A DNA stretch of 64,000 nt from Dryocosmus kuriphilus (GCA_038277395.1 CM076193.1:72310252-72374251), one strand, 5' to 3'; shown: positions 44,658 through 56,020, counted from the first letter of the stretch. Notes: generated from the sequence alone by a model not told the origin. A program made the numbers and translations.

Positions 44658-45343
44658 TGCGAGGTCGTCTCAAAAGTAAACTGAACTTATTTTTTAAAAA
44701 TCGCAGTGTTCTAGAAGAATGAAACCAGTGGTATGCGGACGCGGATATCTCTGGTATGTGGAACTGTTATTCCTGTGTACTTTTTGCATTTTTTGATTGG
44801 CACATGGGTTAACATAACCTTAAAATATAGAGGAATAAATACTGCACATTCCAAAGGTATTCGCGTCTGCACACCACAGGCTGAAACTCGCAGGGGTGTA
44901 ATTTGAGGTGTATTGGCAGCACTTCCAAAGTTTCGAGCTACGAGCTATCTCCGTTCTCAATGTTTTAGTCAATCGCCATGGATTTGCCATTGTCAATTGC
45001 CGCGAATCAAATGCGAAATTCGTGCAGTTATCCGATATTTGTTGGCGAAAAAGCTTTTCGTGACGGAAATTCATCGTGAGCAAACGTGTCAAAGTGTATA
45101 GTGATGGTGTAACGAGTCGTCAGAATGTCGACTAGTGGAGGGAATCGTTCATTTTTGGGCGTCTGGCAATGGTAAATCTCAGGCGATATATTAAAACGTT
45201 GAGAACGGAGATAGTTCGCAGCGTGAATCTGTCGCAGTGCTAACACTACACTCCAAAGAAAGTTCCCTGTGAGTTTCAGCTTCCTACCACGCTCCTGCGA
45301 TTTAAAAAAAATACATAACTCACTTTTTCGGACGACCCTCGTA
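44658..45343 (+). mobile_element. mariner-type element, internally deleted
   Basis: About 690 bp, flanked by TA on each side (44656-44657 and 45344-45345). The ends are inverted: TGCGAGGTCGTCTCAAAAGT on the left, and in reverse TACGAGGGTCGTCCGAAAAA on the right. This is the terminal pattern of many insect mariners. Full elements are about 1.3 kb, so half is missing. Inside, 44925-45010 recurs inverted at about 45150-45240. Confidence 0.75.
44880..45160 (+). pseudogene. mariner transposase N-terminal fragment
   Basis: The frame reads CEIRAVIRYLLAKKLFVTEI, then HREQTCQ and VYSDGVTSRQNV across a stop. This is the first helix-turn-helix of mariner transposases, which binds the terminal repeats. 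The preceding residues (44913-45000) are part of the internal inverted repeat and not of a normal mariner. The DDD catalytic region is absent. Confidence 0.7.
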
Positions 45344-46294
45344 TAGAATAAAAAAAATTATGTTCTCTAGAATCTTTCCCGACATATTTAAAACAATTTG
45401 GAATGAGTCAAAACAGTTTTTAGTTAAATGTAATGTACTTTGTGAATGATTTTTATTTTTCGAAAAGTCGTATTGTAGATTTTAACTCGTAACAATAACT
45501 GCTTCAAGAACTAACAAATAATTCATCGTCGCAGGCTTATAAAACGAACACTGAGAGGCTAACTACGAGAATTCAAATGCGCTCATATATTCTTAGGTTA
45601 TTTTAATTAAAAAATAATTGGCGCAAGTATTCTACACTTAAGTAATGCAGATGTGGGCTTCAGAAGCTACAGGTTTGTGGATATTTTTCTCAAATGCTCT
45701 CAACTTGCATAGACAAAGTAAAACTTACTTTCAGGTATTATTTATATACATTTATATTTACCCGTTTCCACACCACTCATGGAGTAGAGTACTAGGCGCG
45801 TTTTTTTTATAGTGGTATCCCCTGTAGGCCTAGTCCACGTTTTTTAACTTCTCAGATAGTAACATCTATGAGCACAAGAGCGCGTCTTACTTTTCTTCAC
45901 TTAAAATTGACTAAACCCTGCAGATAGGAAATCTCAGGATATTCTCAGGCGTGTTGTCAGGACAATTTCAGGCTTTTTTCAAGCTCGATTTGAATGATTT
46001 CATCTCTAGAGATAGTCTGAGGTCTAAGAGGTTTGGGATTTAGGAGCCTTCAGGCCATTTAAAAGCCCTACCTGAAACTTTAAAAACTGCTATCTGAGAG
46101 CCTGCGTCTCAGAAACTTCTCTTACCTGAGAATCTCCAGGCATTTTCCAGTGAGTTCTATTGGTAGGGAATGTCAATAATCTTCGTAAACTACAAAAATG
46201 TGAGGAAAACTGTATAATTTTTTGGAATGCAAAAAGTTTTCGTACAAATTTAACTTTATAATTAGCCTGAGAAGAGTAAAAAATGGTCAATATA

Positions 46295-47566
46295 TTTCTA
46301 TTTTCTGCAAAATTGAGACGAGATACGAAAAAAGTCAAAAGAGAAAAGATGTTCCTCTCGAAAAATTTTAAAAAGAAGTTTCTTTATACTTTTCTTCATC
46401 TTGCGTTCTTTTTGAGATTTTGTATTAAATATGAATAAACTTGTCAGCCAACTTCACTCATATCTCAGTGGAAATGCCGAAAACTTTTTTATAACTTGTC
46501 GAGAGGAAAAACTTGTCTCTTTTGAATTTTTCCGTATGTCGTCTCGATTTTGTAAAAAATGCAAATGTTCGTTTTACATAAACAGAAATTAAATTTTTTC
46601 TTCCCCAAGAGGCGAGAAAAAGATAAACTTTCTTGAAATATATTTACTATATAGTACCAAACCAAAAATAATCAAGAAAAATTATAACGATGGCCTCTTT
46701 GAGAAAAGTGAAGAGTTTTCAGAAAATACGCCATTTTGTCATTTCTTGAATCTTTTCAAATTTTCCGGTGAATTTCGAAAGAGAATCAAAGGGTCTGTCA
46801 GAATCGGAAAGAAAAAGCTAAACGCACATACTGGTCTAGACACTGAAATACTTTAAAACTAAATTCAAGAACATTTTTATAAACTGCGTCTCTAACTTTA
46901 AAAGTTCAAATAATCATAGTCTTGTCAAAAAAATTGTTCATCAAGTCGGTAAAATACTTCCCGTCATATTTTGGTGCCGAAACGTTTTTCTGTGACCTGA
47001 GCATGCACAGCCTGCACGATTTGGAATTAATTCGACCTACAATTATTATCTCCTTTTGCATACTACTTTTACATATAATTTAAGAAGTGTGAGTTTCTAC
47101 AACATATTTCATCCACAACAGATTCTGAAATGTAATTGATTGCAATGTAATATCTCCCTGATTAAAAAAGATTACATCTTCACTTTTTTTCTCTTTCGGG
47201 AATTTTACGTTTCGGGAATTCTGCATTTCGAGAATTTTACTTTTCGGGAATTTTACTTTTCGGGAATTTTATATTTTCGGGAATTTTCAATTCGGGAATT
47301 ATATATGATCGGAATTTCAAAGTTCCCGAATCGGGAATTTTTCAATTTCGGGAATTTTAAACTTCGGAAATTGTACAATGAGTGAATTTTATGGTTTCGG
47401 GAATTTTATAATATCGGGAATTTTAAAGTTCGTTATTTTTATTTTCTTTCGGGAATTTTAAATTTCGGGAAATATCAGTTTTCGGAAATTTTTTTGTTCG
47501 AAATTATTTTTTTCGGTAAATTTTCACCTTCGGCATTTTCAGTTTTCGGGAAAATTAGGTCATCCC
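46295..47566 (-). repeat. Foldback right arm
   Basis: Reverse complement of the left arm. It ends CATCCC directly against the duplication AAATTTAT. Confidence 0.85.
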
Positions 47567-47682
47567 AAATTTATAGCATAACAAATAACAGGTGTACTCT
47601 TCAATTAAACATATTATGTATAACAGAAATATGTCTCAAATGCGAATCAAGAGTCGCGGAAACAACAAACATAATTCATGAT

Positions 47683-47709
47683 CCCCCCCCCCCCCCCCCC
47701 CCCCCCTCC
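47683..47709. repeat. Poly-C tract
   Basis: More than 20 consecutive C in the segment of LTR copy B that copy A lacks. Length is likely unstable and may be affected by assembly. Confidence 0.9.
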
Positions 47710-48739
47710 CGTTAAAATTTACGAATTTATTGTCTGACCAACAAAATTCACTAAGCTATTCATACTGACTTCAAGATTGCGGTGAAACCGCCAAGACAAG
47801 AGAAATAAGACGAGTCCGCCCTAAAACGGTTAGAATTTAAAGTCTAAACGCCAGGAGCCGGCTCAAAGTGTCCGCCGAACGTCCCATTTCAAACATAAAA
47901 GTTCAATCGTCCTACCACGATCGCACCTTCTGGATGATGCGCCAGCTACCTCCTCGAGGACGCGTGAACTTTAACGTCAACTTTAAATTAACTACTTTAA
48001 ATTAAAAACCGCACGACGGATGAATTATGGTTTTTAAAAAAACTAAGGAACGACCGCACGTCGTTTCCACATGCTCAACCAGGCAAAATTGTCGCGTCCG
48101 TCCTTCCTTGTTGACGGTTCCAGCTATGTGCGCCGTGCATTGACTTCTATCCCTCTGCGCATCCATCGGTGCACCTCGTTGGATAACATAGCACCCGAGA
48201 GACTTCGCTACTTCCGCTGTCCCCGCTCATGTCGCGATCGCAGGAGATTCAGAGTTGAGAATCACATTCAAAGCTCTGCCCACATTGTGCAACAGTTTCT
48301 TGCGTCCACGACCGCTCGGCTGCGTGGAACAGGGCTATTCTTGTGCTCTGTCTAGGTAAAGATGAAGACATCCACATATTGACCTTCAGCCTCTAACATC
48401 TGTCCTTGTGGCACAACTCGTAAAGATATAAATAAAGCAAAAATCGAAACAAAAGCATTTGTCTACTATCTGAGAATCCTAATTCGACCCATAGCAATCT
48501 GACCAGCAACATGTGAACATAAAGTGACAAATATAAGACAGAATCCTTAAAAATAGTTGACTTCTGTCTGGATGTTGCTCTCACGAGAACTCTGCGAAGA
48601 GAAGAGAAGCTGTTTACAAATAATAAAGTACAGTCAAGTCCACATAACGTGCACTCGAAACTGCCACGTTACAGTACATGCTCCTGGATATTGTCTCCTA
48701 GGATGAACCGAATTGGTGAATCCACTTAAGCATCTGCAC

Positions 48740-49060
48740 AAACATACAAAATACAAACAGATATATTTAGCTTTCTTATCTACTACTTTTCAGCCTTAAT
48801 TTGCTCATTATCCGAATACAAATGAACTGGGCTAAGATGTCACACCGCACTATTATTTCAAAGCCGAAATTTATACAACTAATCCAATCTTGCATAAAAA
48901 ATTCATATTTCAAGTTGAATGATAAGTTTTATAAATAAAAGTTTCCTATCCCATTTGGATCTACCATTTCATCATATTTCACAAATATGGTTCTTGAAGG
49001 AGTGAAACGAAAAGCCCTTACGCAAATTCCTTATGATGGAGTCTATTAAAAAATGCGTTA
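48740..49060 (+). pseudogene. Penelope-like RT fragment
   Basis: A plus-strand frame reads TIISKPKFIQLIQSCIKNSY, then FKLNDKFYK, KFPIPFGSTISSYFTN (motif B, usually PMGSPLSP) and MVLEGVKRKAL. This is the palm of a Penelope-like RT, one stop included. It is too diverged from the copies at 8.9-24.6 kb to belong to the same family. It is only a fragment with no ends visible. Confidence 0.6.
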
Positions 49061-49546
49061 TTAAACCATTCACGAAGTGAAACAACATAGCCGTGTTAAC
49101 TCTCTGGTGATGAGACCAAGTTTCAAGTGAAAAAGTAAAAAAAAAACTATATCGCAACAATTTGTATGATTAGAATCACTGGTCACTCGCCTCGAATTTT
49201 AATTAAATAGTTTACAAAAATATCCAAATAATAATCATCCAAGCATGCCGATTAATTAAGGTAAAACATTTAACAAACGACTGATTCAATTTAAATAATT
49301 TAGTTATTTCAACAATCCAGTTTGCCTCACGATGGCCGATAAAACATTTTGAAAGAATTAATGTTGAGGTTGAATGTTACCTTTAAAAGTTACTTGAGCG
49401 TCTAGAGATGAAATGCCCAACATGGACTCGACCGTTAATAGAAAGTAAATTAATAATCATGACTTCCGTGTTCACGGAGTCTAAACGGTATTCTGTCATG
49501 CGCAGATAACCGACTAAAAATTCGACGCGACTTTACTTAAGATAGT
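49061..49546. other. Spacer, no gene
   Basis: AT-rich. It may hold the decayed continuation of the Penelope fragment up to about 49200. Confidence 0.4.
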
Positions 49547-51110
49547 AGGGTGGCTACTATTTTTAAAATTTTCGTCTCCCGGATTTTTCCCGGTTTTCCC
49601 GGTAGAAATTCGTGATTTCTCCCGGTTTTAAAAAAGATATACTCTCTTTGAGAAGCCCTAGGCTTTATCACATATGATCAAATGCGAAAATCTATGGACA
49701 TCAGCAAACTTAGGTAAAGAAATAAGGAAATTTTTTTGACCAATAAAGGAAAATACAGAGATACATATACTTTTTTTTTTTTTAATAGAACGTGAAATTA
49801 TCGGAACAGGTGTATTCAGTAACTGTTTACATGTTGACGACAAAGAATGCAAAGCATTTTAATAATATAACAACTTGTATTATTTAACTCTAACATTTAT
49901 GAACATAACATAAGACTTTCGTGAAAAACTACATGTGCATATCGATAATTATGTATAAAGTTTTTCGCCAATTCTACCGATTCAACATTCTTTGCTTGCC
50001 TTGCTAAGTTGTACACATTCCTTACAGCAATCAGACTTTCTTCCTATTGTTCTTCTATGACACATTCTTTAATAATATAAAAATAAATATCTGATTGAAA
50101 TTCTTAATTGAAATTCTTATAGTCCTCTCCAGCTGATTCAAGTGTCTGTAATCAGAAATGATCAATTAGCATTTCTGAACGACGATATCAATTTACAACC
50201 TTAGATACGAACGGAAGAGAGCATAATTTGTTATAATCTTCTTTAGCCCTATATGACACAGTACCAGAATTGTAAATTCTGTCAACTAAGCTTTGAAGAC
50301 AAGAATATAATCCTTTCTTCACAACCTTTACGTACCTGGATGTAAGGGTGAGATTCAAGCATGTTATGGCTTTGGCGAGAGAGTGTTTCAAGGGAGAGTT
50401 TTTGAAAAAATGTTGCAGTAAACAAACAAGAATAGATCGACATTCTTGACGAAATTGAAAAATTTGCAACTTTGCAACTCCCTTAAGTATAGAAACTGCG
50501 CTTTTAGTAGAAACCCTCAAGTCAATATCATTGCGAATAAAATATCAGATTTTTCAGGCAGACTTATTTTATCGCATGATTCTAATGACTTATTTTTTTC
50601 ACACAGAGAACAAAAACGGAATAAGCTAGTGCACTCAGATCTCCGTACATACAACGAGCCATAGTGGATACACACTGTAAGCCCATAAGACAAGGCTGTG
50701 CAAGTAAAGCCAATGACCGGAAGAAAAGCAATCTTGGTTCAAGAAATTGGATTTCCAAAGATTCAGACAGAATTTCGAAACTTTCTATTTTAGTAACTCT
50801 CTTATCTCTGATACCACAATTTACGTAATCACTTAGCTGCGGCAGAATTTTCTAAGCTCTTTCAATCACAAGAGCATTTTTAATTCAGCGAGTAGCAAAA
50901 AAATTTCTTGGGAAAAGATTAGACTTTGTGTAAACAATATAATCGGCATTTCGTGCGGACTTATCTTTAACGAAATAATAAGCAGAACATAAGACACTAA
51001 CGAGCGTCTACCTGGCTTTATTTACTGCATTCTTAAAGACCTATGAAATACATGTAATCCATAGCTACTCATTTCTATAAGCTCTTAGTTTCTTTAAATT
51101 TCCTTTATTA
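49547..51110 (-). mobile_element. hAT-like element fragment
   Basis: The left end reads TAGGGTGGCTACTA followed by CCCGGATTTTTCCCGG and TTTCCCGG words. A terminal TAGGGTGGC with CCCGG subterminal repeats is known from hAT-like elements of insects. A transposase-like frame lies on the minus strand at 50188-50900. The opposite end was not found. Confidence 0.5.
50188..50900 (-). pseudogene. hAT-like transposase central part
   Basis: On the minus strand, from 50900: a region ending FFRSLALLAQPCLMGLQCVS (a relic of the L-x-x-F-Q-T-x-x-P-M-V-P-F block typical of a hAT-related protein group). Then, from about 50532, DLRVSTKSAVSILKGVAKLQ, FRQECRSILVCLLQHFFKNS and LKHSLAKAITCLNLTL. The second piece is open for 110 codons. 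The assignment rests on this pattern of conserved helices; the name of the group is uncertain. Frame breaks lie between the pieces. AT-rich sequence at 49640-50180 has no recognised frame. Confidence 0.45.
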
Positions 51111-51202
51111 CATATGACAAGTCAGCATGAAATTTGAAATTAAGATTAAAGCCTTCCATAGAAACCTAGATAGTTTTTGTAAATTATTGGCGACCATATG
51201 AC

Positions 51203-51400
51203 TGTGCGAGATATGTGTGTGAGAGTCTTGTAGAGGGATAGGCAGACCAGCAGAGTTGATCCGAACGTACACGAGAATCACATCAAGGACTATAGTACCG
51301 CTGGCCGTAACGCATCGATTTTGTACTACAATATTACCAATAAATATATATGATATTATTATGATCAACTTCTTAGTAGTATTTAACTCAATACATAACA
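51203..51400 (+). repeat. Putative 5' LTR of Gypsy element 3
   Basis: It begins TGTGCGAGATATG, ends CATAACA and holds an AATAAA near 51340. It is followed by ATTGTTGACGATTAATTCGC, which looks like a diverged form of the ATTGGCGACGAGGAT primer site of Mag-like Gypsy elements. The gag of such an element follows in the same direction once two later insertions are removed. No second LTR is in the window to confirm it. Confidence 0.35.
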
Positions 51401-52006
51401 ATTGTTGACGATTAATTCGCGAACGACCCTCCCTGGGGATCGCATGACCTTGTAGTTGGTGGGGGGCTTAGGGGTCTAATCGGACGGGAGACCCTGAGTA
51501 GGTGAACTAGAGAGACTGTATCGCAAGATGCGGTCGCTCTGCGGAATCAGGGGGCTCTGGTCTGCAGAACTCTAAATGAGAAGAGGTCCTTCCAGGGGGG
51601 ATTAAAAAAACCGCCTGGAATATCGGGGGCGCGGGTTCCCATGCCCCCAAGCTGAGATGTAACCGCCGTGTCGAAAGCTGAATGGCACCAGGGATACCAA
51701 ATCCTTGAACAATCCGGCTTGCCCCTCTCAATCGAGACGGGCATAGCGGATTTTAAAAGGAGATGTCGGAACGGAGGCTTCGGGATATCAGGTGGAATCC
51801 CATAGTATTCAGACCCTCTCCCTGCAAGCGGGGCTCTGCAGGGAGTAGCTTTGTTATTTCCCTAGCTAATCGTTGGACTAAAAATTTCAAGTGATAAACG
51901 ACTGGAAATCCAAAAAAGAAATAACAAGGGCCCCTCACAGGGCTCTTCACTTAAACCTTCGCCAAATGGAGACGGCTCCAAAGGCGACGACTCGCGAGTA
52001 ACGAAG

Positions 52007-52885
52007 GTGAATACAACGAAGGATGACGATAATGTCAATGAGGTTAAAAAAAAGATGACCGGGCTCTCTACTAAGAGAAAAAATCGCTCCGGGAATCAAA
52101 AATCGAGGGCTTGCGCAGAGCCGCTCTCAATGAGCAGCCAAGAATCCTCACAAGGGGTCTTTGAGGATCAAAATCGATCTGGGGTGCCTCCTCTTGCTTT
52201 CCATGAGTGCAAGAGGAAAAAGGGCTCCGGGGACACTCTCCCGAACAGGAAGGCAAAAAGGTCTAAGGCTCTGGAACCACAGGGTCTAACCTTTGCACAG
52301 ATAGCTAACAACGCCCTGGTGAGGGTTGTTGTCGCGTCGGGTTATCCTGAGGCCTGCCTAACCCCATTGGCTTTGGGTAAGCTGAGGGAAGATATCTCGA
52401 AAGAGATTGACGCATTACCCCGTGAGGGATGCACCCACAAATTCGAGGACATCTTCCTTAGGTCGAGAGCAATAGTGGTGCAGGTAGCCGATATCTGGTC
52501 GAGGGATTGGCTGGTAGAAAGAACTCCAACGCTCAGGCTCAAAGAGGGTCTGAATGTGGAGATAAGAGGGACTGAGTGTCTCCAAAGGTACCGGTGGGCA
52601 ACCGTTTTGATTTCGGGCACTCCCGAGGATCCGGCGGTTGTTCTGTGGCGCCTGAGGTTTCAGAACCCTAACCTCCAAACAAACATTTGGAGAGTATACC
52701 CTAGTCAGGGAAAAACGCCAAAGGGGAAAGGCTGGACTCTGGCCCTAAGTTTCCCCGAAAGCGCGAACAGGGCTCTTGCGGGTCTGGATTACCGGCCCTA
52801 CCTAGGGGCCGGTAGAGTCTCCTTCCGGGTAACCCATCAGGGCGCCGCAGGGGGACCCGAAGCACCCGAAGATCTCCAGAACTAG
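52007..52885 (+). CDS. LINE copy B ORF1 (DUF4780-like)
   Basis: 292 codons are open; the frame opens at a GTG and the first in-frame ATG is at 52055, which is the more likely start. Residues 1-95 are charged and probably disordered. Residues 95-160 hold a helical part (LTFAQIANNALVRVVVASGY). Residues 160-280 resemble the DUF4780 domain of insect LINE ORF1 proteins (RYRWATVLISGTPEDP, then LRFQNPNLQTNIWRVYP and GWTLALSFP). No CCHC knuckle is visible. In such elements ORF1 binds the RNA and chaperones it. The whole frame is intact, unlike ORF2. In copy A the same region is mostly deleted. Confidence 0.75.
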   Translation: MNTTKDDDNVNEVKKKMTGLSTKRKNRSGNQKSRACAEPLSMSSQESSQGVFEDQNRSGVPPLAFHECKRKKGSGDTLPNRKAKRSKALEPQGLTFAQIANNALVRVVVASGYPEACLTPLALGKLREDISKEIDALPREGCTHKFEDIFLRSRAIVVQVADIWSRDWLVERTPTLRLKEGLNVEIRGTECLQRYRWATVLISGTPEDPAVVLWRLRFQNPNLQTNIWRVYPSQGKTPKGKGWTLALSFPESANRALAGLDYRPYLGAGRVSFRVTHQGAAGGPEAPEDLQN

Positions 52886-52929
52886 CCGATCAATGACTAG
52901 GGAGAGAATCTCCATGATTCAGATAAAAT

Positions 52930-53780
52930 GTGCATCACAGCAAAGGCGCCTCGGCAGTTCTAACCAGGCAAATGGCAGTGGTGGAGACAGGCATAGCCCT
53001 AATCCAAGAAACTTGGTTATACAAGGAAAGGATTAGTGGCCCAGGAGGATGTGGCTCCTTATTTAAGGGGCCAGCTGAAAAGGCACCAAGGGCATGCATA
53101 GCCGTCAAAGGTATGAATGCCATTTTGGTGGCTAAACAGTGCTCCAAGGATCTCACAGTACTAAGGTGAGGCTCAGGGGCAATCGTGGAGAAAGACTCGA
53201 GGTATATGTCGCCTCAGCATATTTTCCGGGAGATGCGGCGGATGCACCGCCTCCCAGGGAGATTAGTGTCCTGGTGCGGCATTGTCAGGAGAATAAAATC
53301 CCTCTGTTGCTGGGTTGTGATGCGAACGCTCACCATGTGGTGTGGGGGAGCACGAACACCAATGACAGGGGTAGAGACATAATAGAATATCTGTCTGGAA
53401 CTGAGCTGGAAATACTCAATCGAGGTAATACTCCCACATTCCAAAACAAAAACAGGAGTGAGGTTCTCGACTTGACTAAATGCTCTGAAGCACTAAGGAG
53501 CAGGATAATGGGATGGAGAGTCTCTGACAAGGAGACTCTATCGGACCATAAATATATCCTGTTCCATATGGGGAACCCCAGAAATACATATTTGGAAACC
53601 TATAAAGAGGAACTCAAAGGCAGACTCGTGGAGTTTCCTACGAGGTACGGAATCATAGATGAGCTGGAGCATGCTGCGGATTTCCTGCGGAGGGTTCTGA
53701 CTACATCAGATGAGAACAACTGCCCTATGAGCACAATAAAGTCTAGGAAAGGGGCCGCGTGGTGGAATAACCACCTATAA
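52930..53780 (+). pseudogene. LINE copy B ORF2: APE-type endonuclease
   Basis: The first piece (52930-53168) holds VVETGIALIQETWL, with the catalytic Glu of APE nucleases. After a frame change the second piece (53139-53780) reads LEVYVASAYFPGD, LLLGCDANAHHVVWGSTNTN (Asp-Asn pair), FQNKNRSEVLDLT and SDKETLSDHKYILF (the Ser-Asp-His motif). It nicks the DNA target to prime reverse transcription. All catalytic motifs are present, so only the frameshift near 53160 disables it. It continues into the RT linker (KGAAWWNNHL) before a stop at 53778. Confidence 0.85.
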
Positions 53781-55557
53781 AGGCTCCGAAAAAAGACTAG
53801 AGCTTTGTGTAATAGGGCAAATAAAACTAAACTCCCGTCAGATTGGGACAAGTATAAAAAGGCTCAAACTGACTATAAGGAGAAAATTAGGATTTATAAA
53901 CGAGATATTTGGGCTGGCTTCTGCGAGGACACGAAAGACATCTCTGGTACAGCTAGGCTTGACAAGATCCTGGCGAAAAAACCCGGAGGCTCGCCTCGGA
54001 TTTATTAGGCTCGAAAACGGCGAGTTTGCGGAGGACGAAGAAACAAGCCTGAATCGCCTGATGGAGGTGCACTTCCCAGGCTTTCAGCGACATCAAACCG
54101 ACCGCGGAGAGAATTGCTTGGTCTGGAGGAGGGAGAAGGCCGATTGGCAATTCGCAGCAAAGGTCGTGGACAGTAGGAAGGTAGAATGGGCCATAAAGTC
54201 CTTTTTCCCCTATAAATCACCGGGGTCGAATGCGGTATTCCCGGTGCTCTTGCAGAAAAAGACGTCGAATGTGTCGTCGCCCCGTTGACGAAAGTGTTTC
54301 GGGCCAGTATTGCCCTTAAACACGTGCCTTCGGCATGGAAGAACGGCAGAGTGGTGTTTCTCCCCAAAACAGGGGAGGAGGGATACAGTGCTACAAAGGA
54401 TTACAGGCCGAACAGCTTAAGGTCTTTTATCTTGAAGAAGACACAGAGGCTGGTTTAGAGACATATCAGGGATGAGGTTCTAGTAACCTCATCACTGCAC
54501 AAAGGACAACACGCCTTCCAGGCGGGCTGCTCGGTAGAAACTTCGCTCCACGCTGTAGTCGCTAAAGTGGAACAGCAGCTAGAACAGGGAGGGTACGCGG
54601 TGGACACGCTCTTGGACATAGAGGGTGCCTTCAGTAACACACCCCCCCCCCCCCAGAAGCCATCGGTCGATAAGCCGCAAAGTGCGACGTACCTAGCCAG
54701 CTGGTAAGCTCAATACAAAGCATGCTGCGCGGAAGGCATCTTGAAACCAGATGGGGCACAGGCCGGGTTAGCGGAGTGGCGCCACGAGGGTGCCCACAGG
54801 GGGGTGTGTTGTCACCCCTCCTGTGGTGCATCGTGGTTTACGGCCTCCTACTGTGGCTGAATGAAAAAGGGTATTATACCCAAGTCTACGCGGATGACTT
54901 TGTTATCCTAGTCAGTGGACTCATCTGGACATACTGATGGGGCTCACAAAGTCGGCGCTGCACATATTTGAGCTCGGGTGCGATAGCTCAGGGCTCTCGA
55001 TCAACCCGGAGAAGATCAGTTTGGTAATCTTCTCGAGGAAGTACAAAATACCGGAGGTCGAGGCTCCTGCGTTCCGCAGAAGAATACTAACGACCTCAGA
55101 TTCGGTTAGGTATCTGGGAGTAATCCTAGATAGCAGACTGAACTGGGCGAAGCATCTGGAAGCGCAATGCAGGAGGTTCATCACGACTTTTTGGATGTGC
55201 AGAAGAGTCTTCGGACTGACATGGGGTTTAGGGCCAAAAATGATTGCATGGCTCTACTCCGCGGTCCTTAAACCAAGGCTTCTATACGCAGCAGTGGTCT
55301 GGTGGCCACGAGTGGAACTCAAAACGATGCAGTGGAGACTGCAACGACTGCAAACACAAGCATGCAGAGGGGTGACGGGGGCAATAAGGACTACGCTCAC
55401 AGCCTCGTTGGCCATCTTGCTTTGCGAAGAACACCTCCACGTGGCGATAACTGCCGCGGCGGCTCGAGCAATGGGGCCCCTGGTAAGCGCAAAAAGATGG
55501 GGCAGGGGACTAAACACACAAGGCTCCCGAAGGACATCAGTACAATACCATTCCTAG
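53781..55557 (+). pseudogene. LINE copy B ORF2: reverse transcriptase
   Basis: Fragments in alternating frames: a linker (53805-54008), IALKHVPSAWKNGRVVFLPK (fingers), HAFQAGCSVETSLH, VDTLLDIEGAFSN (motif A), RGCPQGGVLSPLLWCIVVYG (motif B), YYTQVYADDFVILV (motif C with both Asp) and LSINPEKISLVIFSRKYKIP. Thumb: VRYLGVILDSRLNW, then WMCRRVFG. The catalytic residues are intact, unlike in copy A. Breaks: a stop after motif C (54935), a C-run at 54643-54653 and shifts near 54000-54300. The enzyme would copy the element RNA at the nicked site. Confidence 0.88.
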
Positions 55558-56020
55558 GAATGAGAAAAGATAAAATAACAATACGCTTCAATTCCACCAA
55601 AGATTTTCAAGTCATTATCCCACAAAGGGAGGAGTGGCTAGCGGAATGTGACCCATTCCTTCAAGGGGAAATCTGGTATACTCACGGCTCCAAGGAGGAA
55701 GGGGGTACAGGAGCAGTAATTTTCGACAGCGTTGGAAGAAAGGGGATATAAATCCCATTTGGACTGCACGCCACCATCTTTCAGGCAGAGGCTTTAGCGG
55801 TAATTCGCTACGCTGAAACACTCTTAGAAGAAAACGAGGTTCGCAGACAGATCACGATCTGGTCGGACAGTCAAGCGATACTGACTGCAATTGGCAAACC
55901 GGACATGACATCAGAACTGGTTTAGGAATACAAAAAGGCATTAAACCTGCTGGCAGAGAAAAATAACGTGACCCTCATGTGGGTCCCTGGTCACTGTGAC
56001 TAGCGTCATGTTGCACGAGA
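55302..56020 (+). pseudogene. LINE copy B ORF2: RNase H domain
   Basis: Reads GEIWYTHGSKEEGGTGAVIF (here His replaces the first catalytic Asp found in copy A), ATIFQAEALAVIRYAETLLE (Glu), ITIWSDSQAILTAIG (Asp) and VTLMWVPGHCD. A stop at 55749 and another at 55923 interrupt it, and about 30 codons after PGHC are deleted relative to copy A. It is thus more damaged than the copy A domain. The two copies together show the ancestral state had all four acids. Confidence 0.82.

Larger units (their letters stand above)
42834..47566. mobile_element. Foldback element with ~1.27 kb inverted arms
   Basis: A 4.73 kb element flanked by the exact 8-bp duplication AAATTTAT (42826-42833 and 47567-47574). Both ends begin GGGATGACCTAATTTTCCCG. 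The arms 42834-44115 and 46295-47566 are reverse complements with only a handful of differences. Each arm opens with about 400 bp of short repeats of the word AATTCCCGAAA. The 2.2 kb loop has no transposase for this element, only AT-rich sequence and a nested mariner. High arm identity shows it is young compared with its surroundings or that the arms are kept alike by gene conversion. Confidence 0.85.
39806..48673 (-). repeat. Gypsy LTR copy B, interrupted twice
   Basis: It matches LTR copy A in three pieces: 39806-40185, 42816-42833 and 47567-48673. The gaps are a hAT element and a foldback element, each flanked by its own 8-bp duplication. Removing them restores an order colinear with copy A, apart from about 230 bp (47645-47875, with a C-run) that copy A lacks. 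No Gypsy internal sequence adjoins either side, so it is probably a solo LTR. A 5-bp duplication at its ends is not evident. Confidence 0.75.

Noticed and set aside
48071..48355. 94-codon frame in LTR copy B, with related frames at 2485-2695 in copy A
   Set aside because: It lies inside the LTR, the copy A frames are shorter and differ in reading frame, and no domain is seen.
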